Assembly: GCF_003515065.1 (NCBI RefSeq) | Contig: NZ_QXGH01000032.1 | Location: forward strand, 43,391 to 107,390 | Length of the DNA stretch: 64,000 bases | DNA from: Nocardioides immobilis | GTDB lineage: Bacteria > Actinomycetota > Actinomycetes > Propionibacteriales > Nocardioidaceae | Direction of reading: 5' to 3' | Part shown: positions 18,539 to 27,804 of the stretch, piece by piece | Position numbering within the stretch: position 1 is the first letter of the stretch | Layout: each line of letters begins with the position of its first letter | Translations under genes and position numbers: made by a program | Notes under the pieces: model-generated | What the model saw: only the letters and a program-made list of their open reading frames with translations | Databases searched by the model: none | Told to the model about the DNA's origin: nothing

Positions 18539-20668
18539 ATGCGTCCGATCACCGACCTCGAGCGTCGCGTCGCTCCGTTCAAGGTGGAGTCCGACTACCG
18601 GCCGTCCGGCGACCAGCCGGCGGCCATCAAGGAGATCACCCGACGAATCGAGGCCGGCACGCAGGACGTCGTGCTCCTCGGCGCCACCGGCACCGGCAAG
18701 ACCGCCACGGTCGCCTGGGTCGCCGAGCAGGTGCAGCGTCCGCTGCTCGTGATGCAGCCCAACAAGACCCTCGCCGCCCAGTTCGCCAACGAGCTGCGCC
18801 AGCTCTTCCCGAACAACGCGATCGAGTACTTCGTCTCCTACTACGACTACTACCAGCCCGAGGCCTACGTCCCCCAGACCGACACCTACATCGAGAAGGA
18901 CAGCTCGATCAACGAGGAGGTCGAGCGGCTGCGCTACTCGGCCACCAACAGCCTGCTCACGCGGCGCGACGTGATCGTGGTGTCGACGGTGTCCTGCATC
19001 TACGGCCTCGGCACCCCGCAGGAGTACGTCGACCGCATGGTGCGGCTGAAGGTGGGTGAGGAGCACGACCGCGACTCGGTGCTCCGGCGGCTGGTCGACA
19101 TCCAGTACACCCGCAACGACCTCGCGTTCACCCGCGGAACCTTCCGGGTGCGGGGCGACACCCTGGAGATCTTCCCGGTCTACGAGGAGATGGCGGTCCG
19201 GGTCGAGTTCTTCGGCGACGAGATCGAGCGGCTGATGACCCTGCACCCGGTCACGGGGGAGGTCCTGACCGAGGACACCGAGCTCTACATCTTCCCGGCG
19301 AGCCACTACGTCGCCGGTCCGGAGCGGATGGAGCGGGCGATCCGCGGCATCGAGGCCGAGCTCACCGAGCAGCTCGCCACCTTCGAGCGGCAGGGCAAGA
19401 TGCTCGAGGCGCAGCGGCTGCGGATGCGCACGTCGTACGACATCGAGATGATGCGCCAGATCGGCACCTGCTCGGGCATCGAGAACTACTCGATGCACAT
19501 CGACGGTCGTTCCCGCGGCTCCGCCCCGAACTGCCTGCTCGACTATTTCCCGGAGGACTTCCTCCTGGTGATCGACGAGTCGCACGTCGCCGTACCCCAG
19601 ATCGGCGGCATGTACGAGGGCGACATGTCCCGCAAGCGCAACCTGGTCGAGCACGGCTTCCGGCTGCCGAGCGCCATGGACAACCGGCCGCTGCGGTGGG
19701 AGGAGTTCCTCGACCGGATCGGCCAGACCATCTACCTGTCCGCGACCCCGGGCAACTACGAGCTCGACAAGGTCCAGGGCGATGTCGTCGAGCAGATCAT
19801 CCGGCCGACCGGCCTGGTCGACCCGGAGGTGGTCGTCAAGCCGACCAAGGGCCAGATCGACGACCTCATCCACGAGATCCGGCTGCGCACCGAGCGCAAC
19901 GAACGGATCTTGGTCACCACCCTGACCAAGAAGATGTCGGAGGACCTCACCGACTACCTGCTCGACGCCGGCATCCGCACCCGCTACCTCCACTCCGAGG
20001 TCGACACGCTCAAGCGGATCGAGCTGCTGCGGGACCTCCGGCTCGGTGCCTACGACGTGCTCGTCGGCATCAACCTGCTCCGTGAGGGCCTCGACCTGCC
20101 CGAGGTGTCACTGGTGTCGATCCTCGACGCCGACAAGGAGGGCTTCCTGCGCTCGGACAAGTCGCTCATCCAGACGATCGGCCGCGCGGCGCGCAACGTG
20201 TCCGGCCAGGTGCACATGTACGCCGACCGGATCACGCCGTCGATGGCGTCCGCGGTCGACGAGACCAACCGGCGCCGCGCCAAGCAGATCGCCTACAACG
20301 AGGCCCACGGCGTCGACCCCCAGCCGCTGCGGAAGAAGATCGCCGACATCACCGACATGCTCGCCCGCGAGGACGAGACCACCCAGCAGCTGCTGCAGAC
20401 CTGGGCCGATGCCGGGGTCAAGGGCCGCGCGGGCGGCGTGAACGGTCGCCGGGCTCCGGTGCCCACCCTCGGCGAGGGCGCCCTCGGTCAGCACGCCGGC
20501 GAGCTCGCCGGCTTGCCCAGCTCGGACCTGGCCGCCCTGATCCAGGACCTCACGGACCAGATGAAGGGTGCCGCGGCGGAGCTGCAGTTCGAGCTCGCGG
20601 CCCGGCTGCGCGACGAGATCAACGAGCTCCGCAAGGAGCTCCGGCAGATGGTTGAAGCGACCAAGTAG
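18539..20668 (+). CDS. uvrB: UvrB, excinuclease ABC subunit B
   Basis: Nucleotide-excision repair helicase subunit, 709 residues. The Walker A motif is GATGTGKTATVAW near residue 45; the damage-probing beta-hairpin is in YYDYYQPEAYVPQTDTYIEK; DESHV is Walker B; the motif GINLLREGLDLPEVSLV and QTIGRAARN are helicase motifs V and VI. The C-terminal UVR motif that contacts UvrA/UvrC is LQFELAARLRDEINELRKEL. It receives damaged DNA from UvrA and recruits UvrC; neither partner is in this window. MRPITDLERRVAPFKV is the normal UvrB start. Confidence 0.98.
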   Translation: MRPITDLERRVAPFKVESDYRPSGDQPAAIKEITRRIEAGTQDVVLLGATGTGKTATVAWVAEQVQRPLLVMQPNKTLAAQFANELRQLFPNNAIEYFVSYYDYYQPEAYVPQTDTYIEKDSSINEEVERLRYSATNSLLTRRDVIVVSTVSCIYGLGTPQEYVDRMVRLKVGEEHDRDSVLRRLVDIQYTRNDLAFTRGTFRVRGDTLEIFPVYEEMAVRVEFFGDEIERLMTLHPVTGEVLTEDTELYIFPASHYVAGPERMERAIRGIEAELTEQLATFERQGKMLEAQRLRMRTSYDIEMMRQIGTCSGIENYSMHIDGRSRGSAPNCLLDYFPEDFLLVIDESHVAVPQIGGMYEGDMSRKRNLVEHGFRLPSAMDNRPLRWEEFLDRIGQTIYLSATPGNYELDKVQGDVVEQIIRPTGLVDPEVVVKPTKGQIDDLIHEIRLRTERNERILVTTLTKKMSEDLTDYLLDAGIRTRYLHSEVDTLKRIELLRDLRLGAYDVLVGINLLREGLDLPEVSLVSILDADKEGFLRSDKSLIQTIGRAARNVSGQVHMYADRITPSMASAVDETNRRRAKQIAYNEAHGVDPQPLRKKIADITDMLAREDETTQQLLQTWADAGVKGRAGGVNGRRAPVPTLGEGALGQHAGELAGLPSSDLAALIQDLTDQMKGAAAELQFELAARLRDEINELRKELRQMVEATK

Positions 20669-20696
20669 AGAACCGCCGAGCCTGTCGAGGCGTCCC

Positions 20697-21377
20697 CTAC
20701 CGCGTCCGGCGGGCGCGGGTGAGGCCGACGAAGCGCGCGATGACCAGGGCGACGTAGAGCACCCCGGCGACCTGCTCCACCATCACCAGCGACCGGGCGT
20801 GGTCGAGGACGGGGTAGACGTCGGACAGGCCGACACTGGTGAGCGTGGTGAACGACAGGTAGAGCAGCTCGAACCACGAGATGTCCGCGCCCGGGTCGGT
20901 GCCGTAGCCGATGAAGGACCCCGGCCAGATCACCTGCGCGGCGGCGTACACGTAGGCGAACGCCCAGGCGACGACCGTGAACGCCGCGCCCACGGCGAAC
21001 AGCTCGTCGCGAGTGACCTCGTCGTCCTCGAACAGGTAGCGGACCATCGCGTAGGACACGAAGAAGTAGAACGGCACGTGGAAGGCGGCCGAGGCGAGCA
21101 CGATGGCGTCGGACTCGGGGGAGATCGCCTCGGCGATCGTCAGCACCATCGCCGGCGCGCCGAGGACCACCGCCACCCAGCTCAGCACCGGGGTCGACCG
21201 CACCGCCCACGTCGCGATGAGCACGACGCCCATCTGGACGACGCCGATCACCGCCCTCCCGGCCGTGGACTGGTCAAGGAACGGATAGAGCAGCACGACG
21301 ACCAGCTGCGCGACGAGCAGGATGGCGGAGGGGTGTCGCCCGATGGTCCTGAGTCTCGCTGTCGTCGTCGTGCTCAC
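20697..21377 (-). CDS. Ion channel-family membrane protein (K+ channel-like pore)
   Basis: About 226 residues from GTG 21377, with five or six hydrophobic segments and a re-entrant pore region YLSFTTLTSVGLSDVYPV. This resembles the potassium-channel filter TxTxVGYGD but has GLSD in place of GYGD, so ion choice is uncertain. GTG 21377 has a TACCAT box 8 nt upstream and is preferred; ATG 21410 would add 11 residues (MPDFTPLPSRT). No cytoplasmic RCK/TrkA domain is present. Convergent with uvrB across a 28-nt gap. Confidence 0.7.
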   Translation of the reverse strand: MSTTTTARLRTIGRHPSAILLVAQLVVVLLYPFLDQSTAGRAVIGVVQMGVVLIATWAVRSTPVLSWVAVVLGAPAMVLTIAEAISPESDAIVLASAAFHVPFYFFVSYAMVRYLFEDDEVTRDELFAVGAAFTVVAWAFAYVYAAAQVIWPGSFIGYGTDPGADISWFELLYLSFTTLTSVGLSDVYPVLDHARSLVMVEQVAGVLYVALVIARFVGLTRARRTR

Positions 21378-21385
21378 GGTCCGTG

Positions 21386-21391
21386 ATGGTA
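21386..21391 (-). promoter_or_regulatory. Leaderless -10 box for the ion channel gene
   Basis: Reads TACCAT on the minus strand, 8 nt before GTG 21377. It decides the start used here. Confidence 0.4.
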
Positions 21392-21520
21392 ACGGGGTGA
21401 AATCCGGCATTCGGGAACCCGCCGTTTCAGGACAACTGACCCGATACCGTGACTGCCGCTGGTCCGGGGTCGTTAGCGATTTGTGTAACGCGTCACAGTA
21501 TGGTTCGTTGTGCGCATAAC

Positions 21521-21534
21521 AAGAACACGTTCTA
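21521..21534. promoter_or_regulatory. KstR-type operator of the second (mce4-like) operon
   Basis: AAGAACACGTTCTA matches the KstR palindrome TnnAACnnGTTnnA except for the first base. It overlaps a -10 box TACTAT (21533-21538) and lies about 30 nt before yrbE4A, so bound KstR would block the promoter. Further upstream are two other dyads, CGTTA-N10-TAACG (21471-21490) and an imperfect GTTC/GAAC pair (21503-21526). Confidence 0.75.
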
Positions 21535-21562
21535 CTATTGATGCCGTTGCTACGACGGGGAG

Positions 21563-22345
21563 GTGACCGGGTTGGCGTTCAGCGCTACTTCGGTCATTCG
21601 CGGACCCGGGGAGCTCGCTCTGATGACCGTCGAGGTCACGAAGCGGATCTTCACCCGGCCGTTCCAGTTCCGCGAGTTCGTGGAGCAGGCCTGGTTCATC
21701 ACGAGCGTGACCTTGATGCCGACGATCCTGGTGTCGATCCCGTTCGGCGCGGTCATCTCGCTGCAGGTCGGCAACCTCACCGGACAGCTCGGCGCGCAGT
21801 CGTTCGCCGGCGCCACCGCGGTGCTCGCCACCGTCCGTGAGGCGGCGCCGATCGCGGCGGCGATGATCATCGCCGGCGCTGCCGGCTCCGCCATCTGCTC
21901 CGATCTCGGCGCGCGCAAGATCCGCGAGGAGATCGACGCGATGGAGGTGCTCGGGATCGACCCGCTCGAGCGGCTGGTCGCTCCTCGCGTCGTGGCAACG
22001 ATGTTCGTCGCCTTCATGATCAACGGCATCGTCATCTGCGCCGGCATCTTCGGCGGCTACTTCTTCACGGTCATCGTGCAGGACGGCTCGGCGGGTGCGT
22101 TCCTCTCGTCGTTCACGGCCCTCGCCTCGCTGCCCGACCTCTACATCGCGATGGTCAAGGCCATCATCTTCGGCTGGCTGGCCGCGATCGTGGGGGCGTA
22201 CAAGGGGCTCAACGCCGGGGGCGGGCCGCTCGGCGTCGGTCGTGCCGTCAACGAGGCAGTGATCGTCGCCTTCATGCTGCTGTTCTTCCTCAACGCGGTC
22301 ATCTCCGCGATCTACTTCCAGGTCGTCCCCCCGGTTGGTCTCTGA
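21563..22345 (+). CDS. yrbE4A: YrbE4A, MlaE-family permease of the mce4-like transporter
   Basis: 260-residue permease with MlaE features: LMPTILVSIPFGAVISLQVG, ICSDLGARKIREEIDAMEVL with the EEIDAM coupling motif, and GGGPLGVGRAVNEAVI near the end. It is the first gene behind a KstR-type operator, which is why I assign the operon to the cholesterol-importing Mce4 type. Start is uncertain: GTG 21563 touches its own ribosome site (GGGGAG), whereas TTG 21572 sits 8 nt after GGGGAGG. Confidence 0.88.
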   Translation: MTGLAFSATSVIRGPGELALMTVEVTKRIFTRPFQFREFVEQAWFITSVTLMPTILVSIPFGAVISLQVGNLTGQLGAQSFAGATAVLATVREAAPIAAAMIIAGAAGSAICSDLGARKIREEIDAMEVLGIDPLERLVAPRVVATMFVAFMINGIVICAGIFGGYFFTVIVQDGSAGAFLSSFTALASLPDLYIAMVKAIIFGWLAAIVGAYKGLNAGGGPLGVGRAVNEAVIVAFMLLFFLNAVISAIYFQVVPPVGL

Positions 22346-22346
22346 C

Positions 22347-23186
22347 ATGGCTGCGTTCACGGACTTCGTCGGCGACACCGTGCAGGCGCGACGCCGCTCG
22401 CTCGAGGGGTACGGCGACCAGCTGCTCTTCTACGCCAAGGCGATCTTCTGGGTGCCCCGCGCGATCAAGCGCTACCCGCGCGAGATCTGGAACACCCTCG
22501 CCGAGGTCGCGTTCGGCGCCGGTGGCCTGAGCGTCATCGCCGGCTCTGTCGGTGTGATCGCGTTCATGTCGTTCTTCGCCGGCACCGAGGTCGGGCTCCA
22601 GGGCTACGCGTCGCTGAGCCAGATCGGTGTCGCGAAGTTCAGCGCCTTCATCTCGGCGTACTTCAACACCCGTGAGGTGGCACCGCTGGTCTCTGCGATC
22701 GCGCTCGCGGCGACCGTCGGGTGCGGCTACACGGCCCGCCTGGGTGCGATGCGGATCTCGGAGGAGATCGACGCGCTCGAGGTGATGGCGGTGCCGTCAC
22801 TGCCGTTCCTCGTGACCACCCGGATCGTCGCGGCGTTCATCGCGGTCATCCCGCTCTACATCGTCGCGCTGTGCGCGTCGTACCTCTCGCCGCGCCTGAT
22901 CGTCGTCTACATCTACGGGCAGTCGGCCGGCACCTACGACCACTACTTCCTCCAGTTCCTGCCACCGATCGACATGCTCTGGTCCTTCTTCAAGCTGCTG
23001 TTCCTCGCGGTCGCGGTGATCCTGATCCACTGCTACTACGGCTACACCGCCTCCGGCGGGCCCGCGGGCGTCGGTCGCGCGGTGGGGCAGGCGATCCGGA
23101 CCAGCATCGTCACCATCGTGGTGGCCGACTTCTTCCTCAGCTTCGCTATCTGGGGCTCCACGACCACCGTCAGGATCACGGGGTGA
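22347..23186 (+). CDS. yrbE4B: YrbE4B, MlaE-family permease of the mce4-like transporter
   Basis: 279 residues from ATG 22347, 1 nt after the yrbE4A stop; TTG 22335 would add four residues. MlaE signatures include RISEEIDALEVMAVPSLPF and SGGPAGVGRAVGQAIRTS. The N-terminal amphipathic segment (KAIFWVPRAIKRYPREIW) is shared with YrbEB of the first operon. Forms the permease heterodimer with YrbE4A. Confidence 0.9.
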   Translation: MAAFTDFVGDTVQARRRSLEGYGDQLLFYAKAIFWVPRAIKRYPREIWNTLAEVAFGAGGLSVIAGSVGVIAFMSFFAGTEVGLQGYASLSQIGVAKFSAFISAYFNTREVAPLVSAIALAATVGCGYTARLGAMRISEEIDALEVMAVPSLPFLVTTRIVAAFIAVIPLYIVALCASYLSPRLIVVYIYGQSAGTYDHYFLQFLPPIDMLWSFFKLLFLAVAVILIHCYYGYTASGGPAGVGRAVGQAIRTSIVTIVVADFFLSFAIWGSTTTVRITG

Positions 23187-23193
23187 GCGCCTG

Positions 23194-24507
23194 ATGCTGG
23201 TCAACATCCACCACGACTCCGCGAAGGAGCACAACCGGCTGCTGGTCGCCGGGGTTGCCTTCCTCGTGTCCTTCGCGCTGCTCCTCTGGCTCTCGATCGC
23301 CATCTACAACAAGGAGTTCGACCGGGTCACGACGGTGACGGTCAAGGCGGACCGGGCGGGTCTCCAGCTCGCCAAGTTCGGCGACGTGCGAATGAACGGC
23401 GCGCTGGTCGGCCAGGTCCGGGAGATCAGCCAGGACGGCGAGGAGGCCGAGATCCGCATCGCGCTCGACCCCGCCGCCGCGAAGGAGATCCCCGCCAACA
23501 TCACGGTCGACATCCTGCCGACCACGCTGTTCGGCCAGAAGTTCATCGCGTTCAACCGGCCGCCCGAGCCCTCCTCGGAGTCGCTGGAGGACGGCGACGT
23601 GATCCCGGCCGACCGGGTCAACACCAATGTCGAGCTGAGCCAGATCCTCGCCGAGCTGTTCCCGCTGCTGCGCGCCGTCCGGCCCGCCGACCTCAACGCG
23701 ACACTCAACGCAGTGGCCACCGCGCTCGAGGGCCGCGGGGAGCAGATCGGCGAGACCATGGACGCGCTGGGCTCCTACCTGGGCGAGATCGACGACCACC
23801 TGCCGACCCTGCGCCAGGACCTGATCGCGCTCGCCGACGTCGCCGACGCCTACGACCTCGCCGCACCCGACCTGCTCGACGTCCTCGACAACGTCACCGT
23901 CACCAGCCGCACGATCAGCGAGAAGGCCGCGGACCTCGACATCTTCTTCGCCGACCTCGCCGGCCTCGCCCGCACGTCGACGCGGATCCTGAGGGCCAAC
24001 GAGCAGAACATGATCGAGGTCGGCCGGGTGACCGAGCCGGTGCTCGCGCTGCTGGCCACCTACTCCCCGGAGTTCCCCTGCCTGCTCAAGGGCGCCGCCG
24101 CCTACGCGCCGATCCTCTCGAAGACCTTCGAGGGCAACGTCGTCAAGCAGTACATGGAGTTCGGGCAGCGCCAGTACCGCGTCTTCGACGAGTCGGACCT
24201 CATGGAGTACGGCGAGGTCGGCCACGGACCGTGGTGCCTCGGCCTCCCGAAGTTCAAGGTCCCCGGCGACCGGGTGCCGCTCGACAACGGCAGCGACATC
24301 GACGAGAACCCGCCGGACAGCATGCTCCCGAACTTCGGCGTGCTGCCCGACCTCGACCTCGCCAGTGGCTTCGCCGGCAGTGAGGGCGACCAGGAGGTCG
24401 TCAACGCGCTGCTCGCCACCCAGACCGGCAACGAGCCGGAGCAGTACGGCGCGCTCGGGTCCCTGCTCTACGGACCGGTCGTGCGAAAGGGGGAACAGGC
24501 AGGATGA
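23194..24507 (+). CDS. mce4A: Mce4A-like substrate-binding protein
   Basis: 437 residues: membrane anchor at about 20-38 (AFLVSFALLLWLSIAIY), MCE domain at about 45-122 (DRAGLQLAKFGDVRMNGALVG), the conserved RAVRPADLNATLNAVATALEGRGEQIG, and a C-terminal region of about 100 residues rich in Pro and Asp that the first MceA lacks. Cysteines in EFPCLL and PWCLGL are as in mycobacterial MceA. Lipid specificity for sterols is inferred from the KstR box. Confidence 0.88.
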   Translation: MLVNIHHDSAKEHNRLLVAGVAFLVSFALLLWLSIAIYNKEFDRVTTVTVKADRAGLQLAKFGDVRMNGALVGQVREISQDGEEAEIRIALDPAAAKEIPANITVDILPTTLFGQKFIAFNRPPEPSSESLEDGDVIPADRVNTNVELSQILAELFPLLRAVRPADLNATLNAVATALEGRGEQIGETMDALGSYLGEIDDHLPTLRQDLIALADVADAYDLAAPDLLDVLDNVTVTSRTISEKAADLDIFFADLAGLARTSTRILRANEQNMIEVGRVTEPVLALLATYSPEFPCLLKGAAAYAPILSKTFEGNVVKQYMEFGQRQYRVFDESDLMEYGEVGHGPWCLGLPKFKVPGDRVPLDNGSDIDENPPDSMLPNFGVLPDLDLASGFAGSEGDQEVVNALLATQTGNEPEQYGALGSLLYGPVVRKGEQAG

Positions 24508-25592
24508 CCTCCTCCCACAGCCGCAACCGGGTCTTCGCCGCGGCCGGCGTCAAGCTCGCGATCTTCAGCGTCGTCTCCTTGCTGACGACCGGGCTGCTCG
24601 TGGTGCTCATGGGCAACATCGGCCTCGGTGGCGGCAAGACCTACGAGGCGATCTTCACCAGCGCGAGCACGCTCGAGAAGGGCGACGACGTCCGCGTCGC
24701 CGGAGTCAGCGTCGGCGAGGTGAAGAAGGTCGAGCACTACGAGCGGGCGATGGCGAAGGTCACCTTCCGGATCGATGACGACATCGAGCTCACCACCGCC
24801 TCGACCGCCGAGATCCGGTTCCTCAACCTGGTGGGCGACCGCTACATGGCGGTGGAGCAGGGCAGGGGAGCGGCCGACGCCGAGAGCATCGACGAGGGGG
24901 ACACCATCCCTGTCGAGAACACGCGCCCCTCGCTCGACCTCACCGTGCTCTTCAACGGCTTCAAGCCACTCTTCCAGGCGCTGACGCCCGACCAGGTCAA
25001 CGAGCTCAGCATGAACCTGGTGCAGGTGCTCCAGGGCGAGGGCGGCACCGTCCGCGGCCTGCTCGAGCACACGGCCTCCCTCACCACGACGCTCGCTGAC
25101 CGCGACCGGCTGATCGGCGAGGTCGTCACCAACCTCAGCGAGACCCTCGACACGGTCAACCGCCACCGCGAGCAGCTGAGCACCCTGGTGATCGAGCTCA
25201 AGGACTGGATGCAGGACCTGGCTCGCGATCGCAAGACCATCGGTGGGTCGCTCGACAACATCTCCGAGCTGACGGTCACGGTCGCCGACCTGCTGCGCCG
25301 GGGCCGCCCTTTGCTGAAGCGCGACATCGTGGCCTTGCACGACCTGGCCAAGCTGCTCAACGATCCTTCCCAGCGCGCCGAGGTCGTCGACCTGCTCGAG
25401 CGGATGCCCGAGGTCATGTCCGACCAGATCCGGACGGGCACCTACGGCTCCTGGTACCAGTACTACGTCTGCGCGAGCTCGGTGAAGATCGACTTCCCGG
25501 CCCTCGGCAACATCCCGATCGTCAACCAGATCGAGGCCGCATTCTCCAGCTACGAGTTCAGCTCCACGGCTCCGAGGTGTCAGGACCGATGA
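24504..25592 (+). CDS. mce4B: Mce4B-like substrate-binding protein
   Basis: 362 residues. Anchor at about 13-36, MCE domain with TLEKGDDVRVAGVSVGEVKKV, then LTPDQVNELSMNLVQVLQGEGGTVRGLLEHT, closely matching the MceB motif of the first operon. Cysteines occur in YYVCASSVKI and the C-terminal PRCQDR. Overlaps mce4A by ATGA. Confidence 0.88.
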   Translation: MTSSHSRNRVFAAAGVKLAIFSVVSLLTTGLLVVLMGNIGLGGGKTYEAIFTSASTLEKGDDVRVAGVSVGEVKKVEHYERAMAKVTFRIDDDIELTTASTAEIRFLNLVGDRYMAVEQGRGAADAESIDEGDTIPVENTRPSLDLTVLFNGFKPLFQALTPDQVNELSMNLVQVLQGEGGTVRGLLEHTASLTTTLADRDRLIGEVVTNLSETLDTVNRHREQLSTLVIELKDWMQDLARDRKTIGGSLDNISELTVTVADLLRRGRPLLKRDIVALHDLAKLLNDPSQRAEVVDLLERMPEVMSDQIRTGTYGSWYQYYVCASSVKIDFPALGNIPIVNQIEAAFSSYEFSSTAPRCQDR

Positions 25593-26569
25593 AGAACAAC
25601 GACGCGCGCGTCCTGCGGCTCGGCGTCATCACCCTCGTGGTGATGGCCGTCGTCTCTGCCGCCACCTTCAACCTGAGCAAGTTCCCCGGGTTCCGCGGCA
25701 CCACCTACTACGCCGAGTTCAGCGATGCCAGTGGCATCCACAAGGGCAACATGGTGCAGGTCGGCGGGATCCGGGTCGGCCGGGTGAGCGACGTGGAGCT
25801 CGCGGAGGATCGGGTGGTGGTGAAGTTCGAGATCGACGACGGGGACGTCGACTTCGGGCCGGACTCGACCGCGTCGATCGAGGTCCTCAACCTGCTGGGC
25901 GAGAAGTTCCTGGACCTGCAGCCGTCCCCGGAGGGCGAGCTCGAGAGCGGGGGCACCATCCCGCTCGAGAACACGGAGGCGGCGTACGACATCGTCGGCG
26001 TGTTCGGCGACCTCACCACCACCACCGAGGACATCGACACCCGCCAGCTGTCCGAGGCGCTCGACGTCGTCTCCGGCACCCTGAACGACTCCGCCCCCGA
26101 GATCGCCGCCGCCTTCGACGGGATCGCGCGGCTCTCCCGGAGCGTCTCCCAGCGCGACGAGCAGATCCAGACGCTCTTCGAGAGCTCGCAGCAGGTGACG
26201 AAGATCCTCGAGCGGCGCAGTGCCGACATCATCGACCTGATGGGCAGCAGCGACCTGGTGTTCAAAGAGCTCCGAAGCCGCAAGGCAGCCATCCACCGGC
26301 TGCTCGTCAACGCCCGGGTGCTCGCGATCGAGCTGCGGGGGGTGGCCGAGGACAACGAGGACGAGATCGGCCCGGCCCTGGCCGAGGTCAACGAGCTGCT
26401 CGACATGCTCGTCGACAGGAGGGACCAGCTGAGGGCGACGCTGCACCAGGTCGGCCCCTACGTCGAGATCCTCAGCAACATCATCGGCACCGGCCCCTGG
26501 TTCGACGCCCTGGCCATCAACATCGCTGGGTTCCCGACCGGCGAATTCGTCCCGACCCCGGTGGAGTGA
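25589..26569 (+). CDS. mce4C: Mce4C-like substrate-binding protein
   Basis: 326 residues from ATG 25589 (ATGA overlap with mce4B). Anchor at about 10-28, MCE domain with DASGIHKGNMVQVGGIRVGRV, and the MceC helical motif RRSADIIDLMGSSDLVFKEL then KAAIHRLLVNARVLAIEL. Unlike the first MceC it ends without a cysteine pair. Confidence 0.88.
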   Translation: MKNNDARVLRLGVITLVVMAVVSAATFNLSKFPGFRGTTYYAEFSDASGIHKGNMVQVGGIRVGRVSDVELAEDRVVVKFEIDDGDVDFGPDSTASIEVLNLLGEKFLDLQPSPEGELESGGTIPLENTEAAYDIVGVFGDLTTTTEDIDTRQLSEALDVVSGTLNDSAPEIAAAFDGIARLSRSVSQRDEQIQTLFESSQQVTKILERRSADIIDLMGSSDLVFKELRSRKAAIHRLLVNARVLAIELRGVAEDNEDEIGPALAEVNELLDMLVDRRDQLRATLHQVGPYVEILSNIIGTGPWFDALAINIAGFPTGEFVPTPVE

Positions 26570-27804
26570 TGGTGATGGTGACGAAGATCTGGCAGCGCAT
26601 CGACAGGCGGATCGTCTTCCTGGTCGTGCTCCTCCTCGCCGTGGGCGCGGTGTTCAGTGTGGCCTCCTCCGAGCACGAGACGAAGACCGTGACCGCGATG
26701 TTCCCGCGTGCCGTGAGCGTCTACAAGGACACCGACGTGCGGATCCTCGGCGTCAACGTCGGAGACGTCACCTCCGTCACCCCAGCCGGCAACGGGGTGC
26801 GCGTCGAGATGGAGTACGACGCGGAGTACGACCTGCCGGCCGACGCCCAGGCCGTCATCGTGACCCCGACCCTGGTGGCTGACCGGTTCATCCAGCTCAC
26901 ACCGGTCTACGAGGGCGGCCCCACCATGGCCGACGGCGCGACCATCGAACTGCCTGACACGGGTGTCCCGGTCGAGCTGGACCGCATCTACGGGAGCCTC
27001 CAGGCGCTGACCCGGTCACTCGGACCGAACGGCGTCAACAAGGACGGGTCGCTCAACCACCTGCTCGAGGCCGGCCGCAACGCGTTCGAGGGCCAGGGTG
27101 CGGCGGGCAACGAGATGATCCGCGAGCTGGCCCTGGCGGCCGAGACTTTCGGCGACAGCGCCGGCCCGCTGTTCGAGACGGTCACCAACCTGGCGTCCTT
27201 CACCGGGACGTTGGCCGAGAACGACGCCCTGGTGCGGGCCTTCATGCAGGACCTCGCAGGCGTCTCGCGGACGCTGGCAGCGGAGGGCAGCGAGCTGCAG
27301 GCGGCGGTCGCTGCGGTCGCGAGCGCGGTCGGCACGGTGGAGAGCTTCGTGCGCGACAACAGGGACGGGTTGTCGAAGTCCATCCGACAGCTGTCGTCGG
27401 TGATGTCGGCGATCGCATCGGAGAAGGACAACCTGCGCTCTGCGATGGAGATCGCGCCGACGGCGATGGACTCGCTGCACCTGGGCTTCGACCACTTCAC
27501 GGGCTCCCAGAACTCCCGGGTCGGCATGGCCGGCAACATCTGGACGGCCGACGGCTTCATCTGTGGCCTGCTCCAGCAGAGGCCGGGTGTGCCGCGCGCG
27601 CTGAAGGACACTGCCTGCGACCTGGTGGCGCAGCTGTTGAGCCCCATCGTCGACAACCTGCCGCCGCTGCCTCCCGGCTACGCGCGCACCGACGAGCCCG
27701 CAGTGGCGACGAACGGTCGGATCAACGTGCCGGCCGCACCGGACATGGACTACGTCCCGGCCACCGACCCCTCCCTCACCGGTCTCCTCGGAGGTGGGTC
27801 GTGA
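26569..27804 (+). CDS. mce4D: Mce4D-like substrate-binding protein
   Basis: 411 residues from ATG 26569 (TGATG overlap); GTG 26566 is also open. The anchor is a plain membrane helix (IVFLVVLLLAVGAVFSVASS) with no lipobox, unlike the first operon's MceD. The MCE domain contains AVSVYKDTDVRILGVNVGDV. The C-terminal 60 residues (LPPLPPGYARTDEP onward) are proline-rich and probably unstructured. Confidence 0.88.
   Translation: MVMVTKIWQRIDRRIVFLVVLLLAVGAVFSVASSEHETKTVTAMFPRAVSVYKDTDVRILGVNVGDVTSVTPAGNGVRVEMEYDAEYDLPADAQAVIVTPTLVADRFIQLTPVYEGGPTMADGATIELPDTGVPVELDRIYGSLQALTRSLGPNGVNKDGSLNHLLEAGRNAFEGQGAAGNEMIRELALAAETFGDSAGPLFETVTNLASFTGTLAENDALVRAFMQDLAGVSRTLAAEGSELQAAVAAVASAVGTVESFVRDNRDGLSKSIRQLSSVMSAIASEKDNLRSAMEIAPTAMDSLHLGFDHFTGSQNSRVGMAGNIWTADGFICGLLQQRPGVPRALKDTACDLVAQLLSPIVDNLPPLPPGYARTDEPAVATNGRINVPAAPDMDYVPATDPSLTGLLGGGS

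Noticed and set aside
18329..19993. 554-residue minus-strand open frame
   Set aside because: Lies wholly opposite uvrB and the CMD gene and has no recognisable features.
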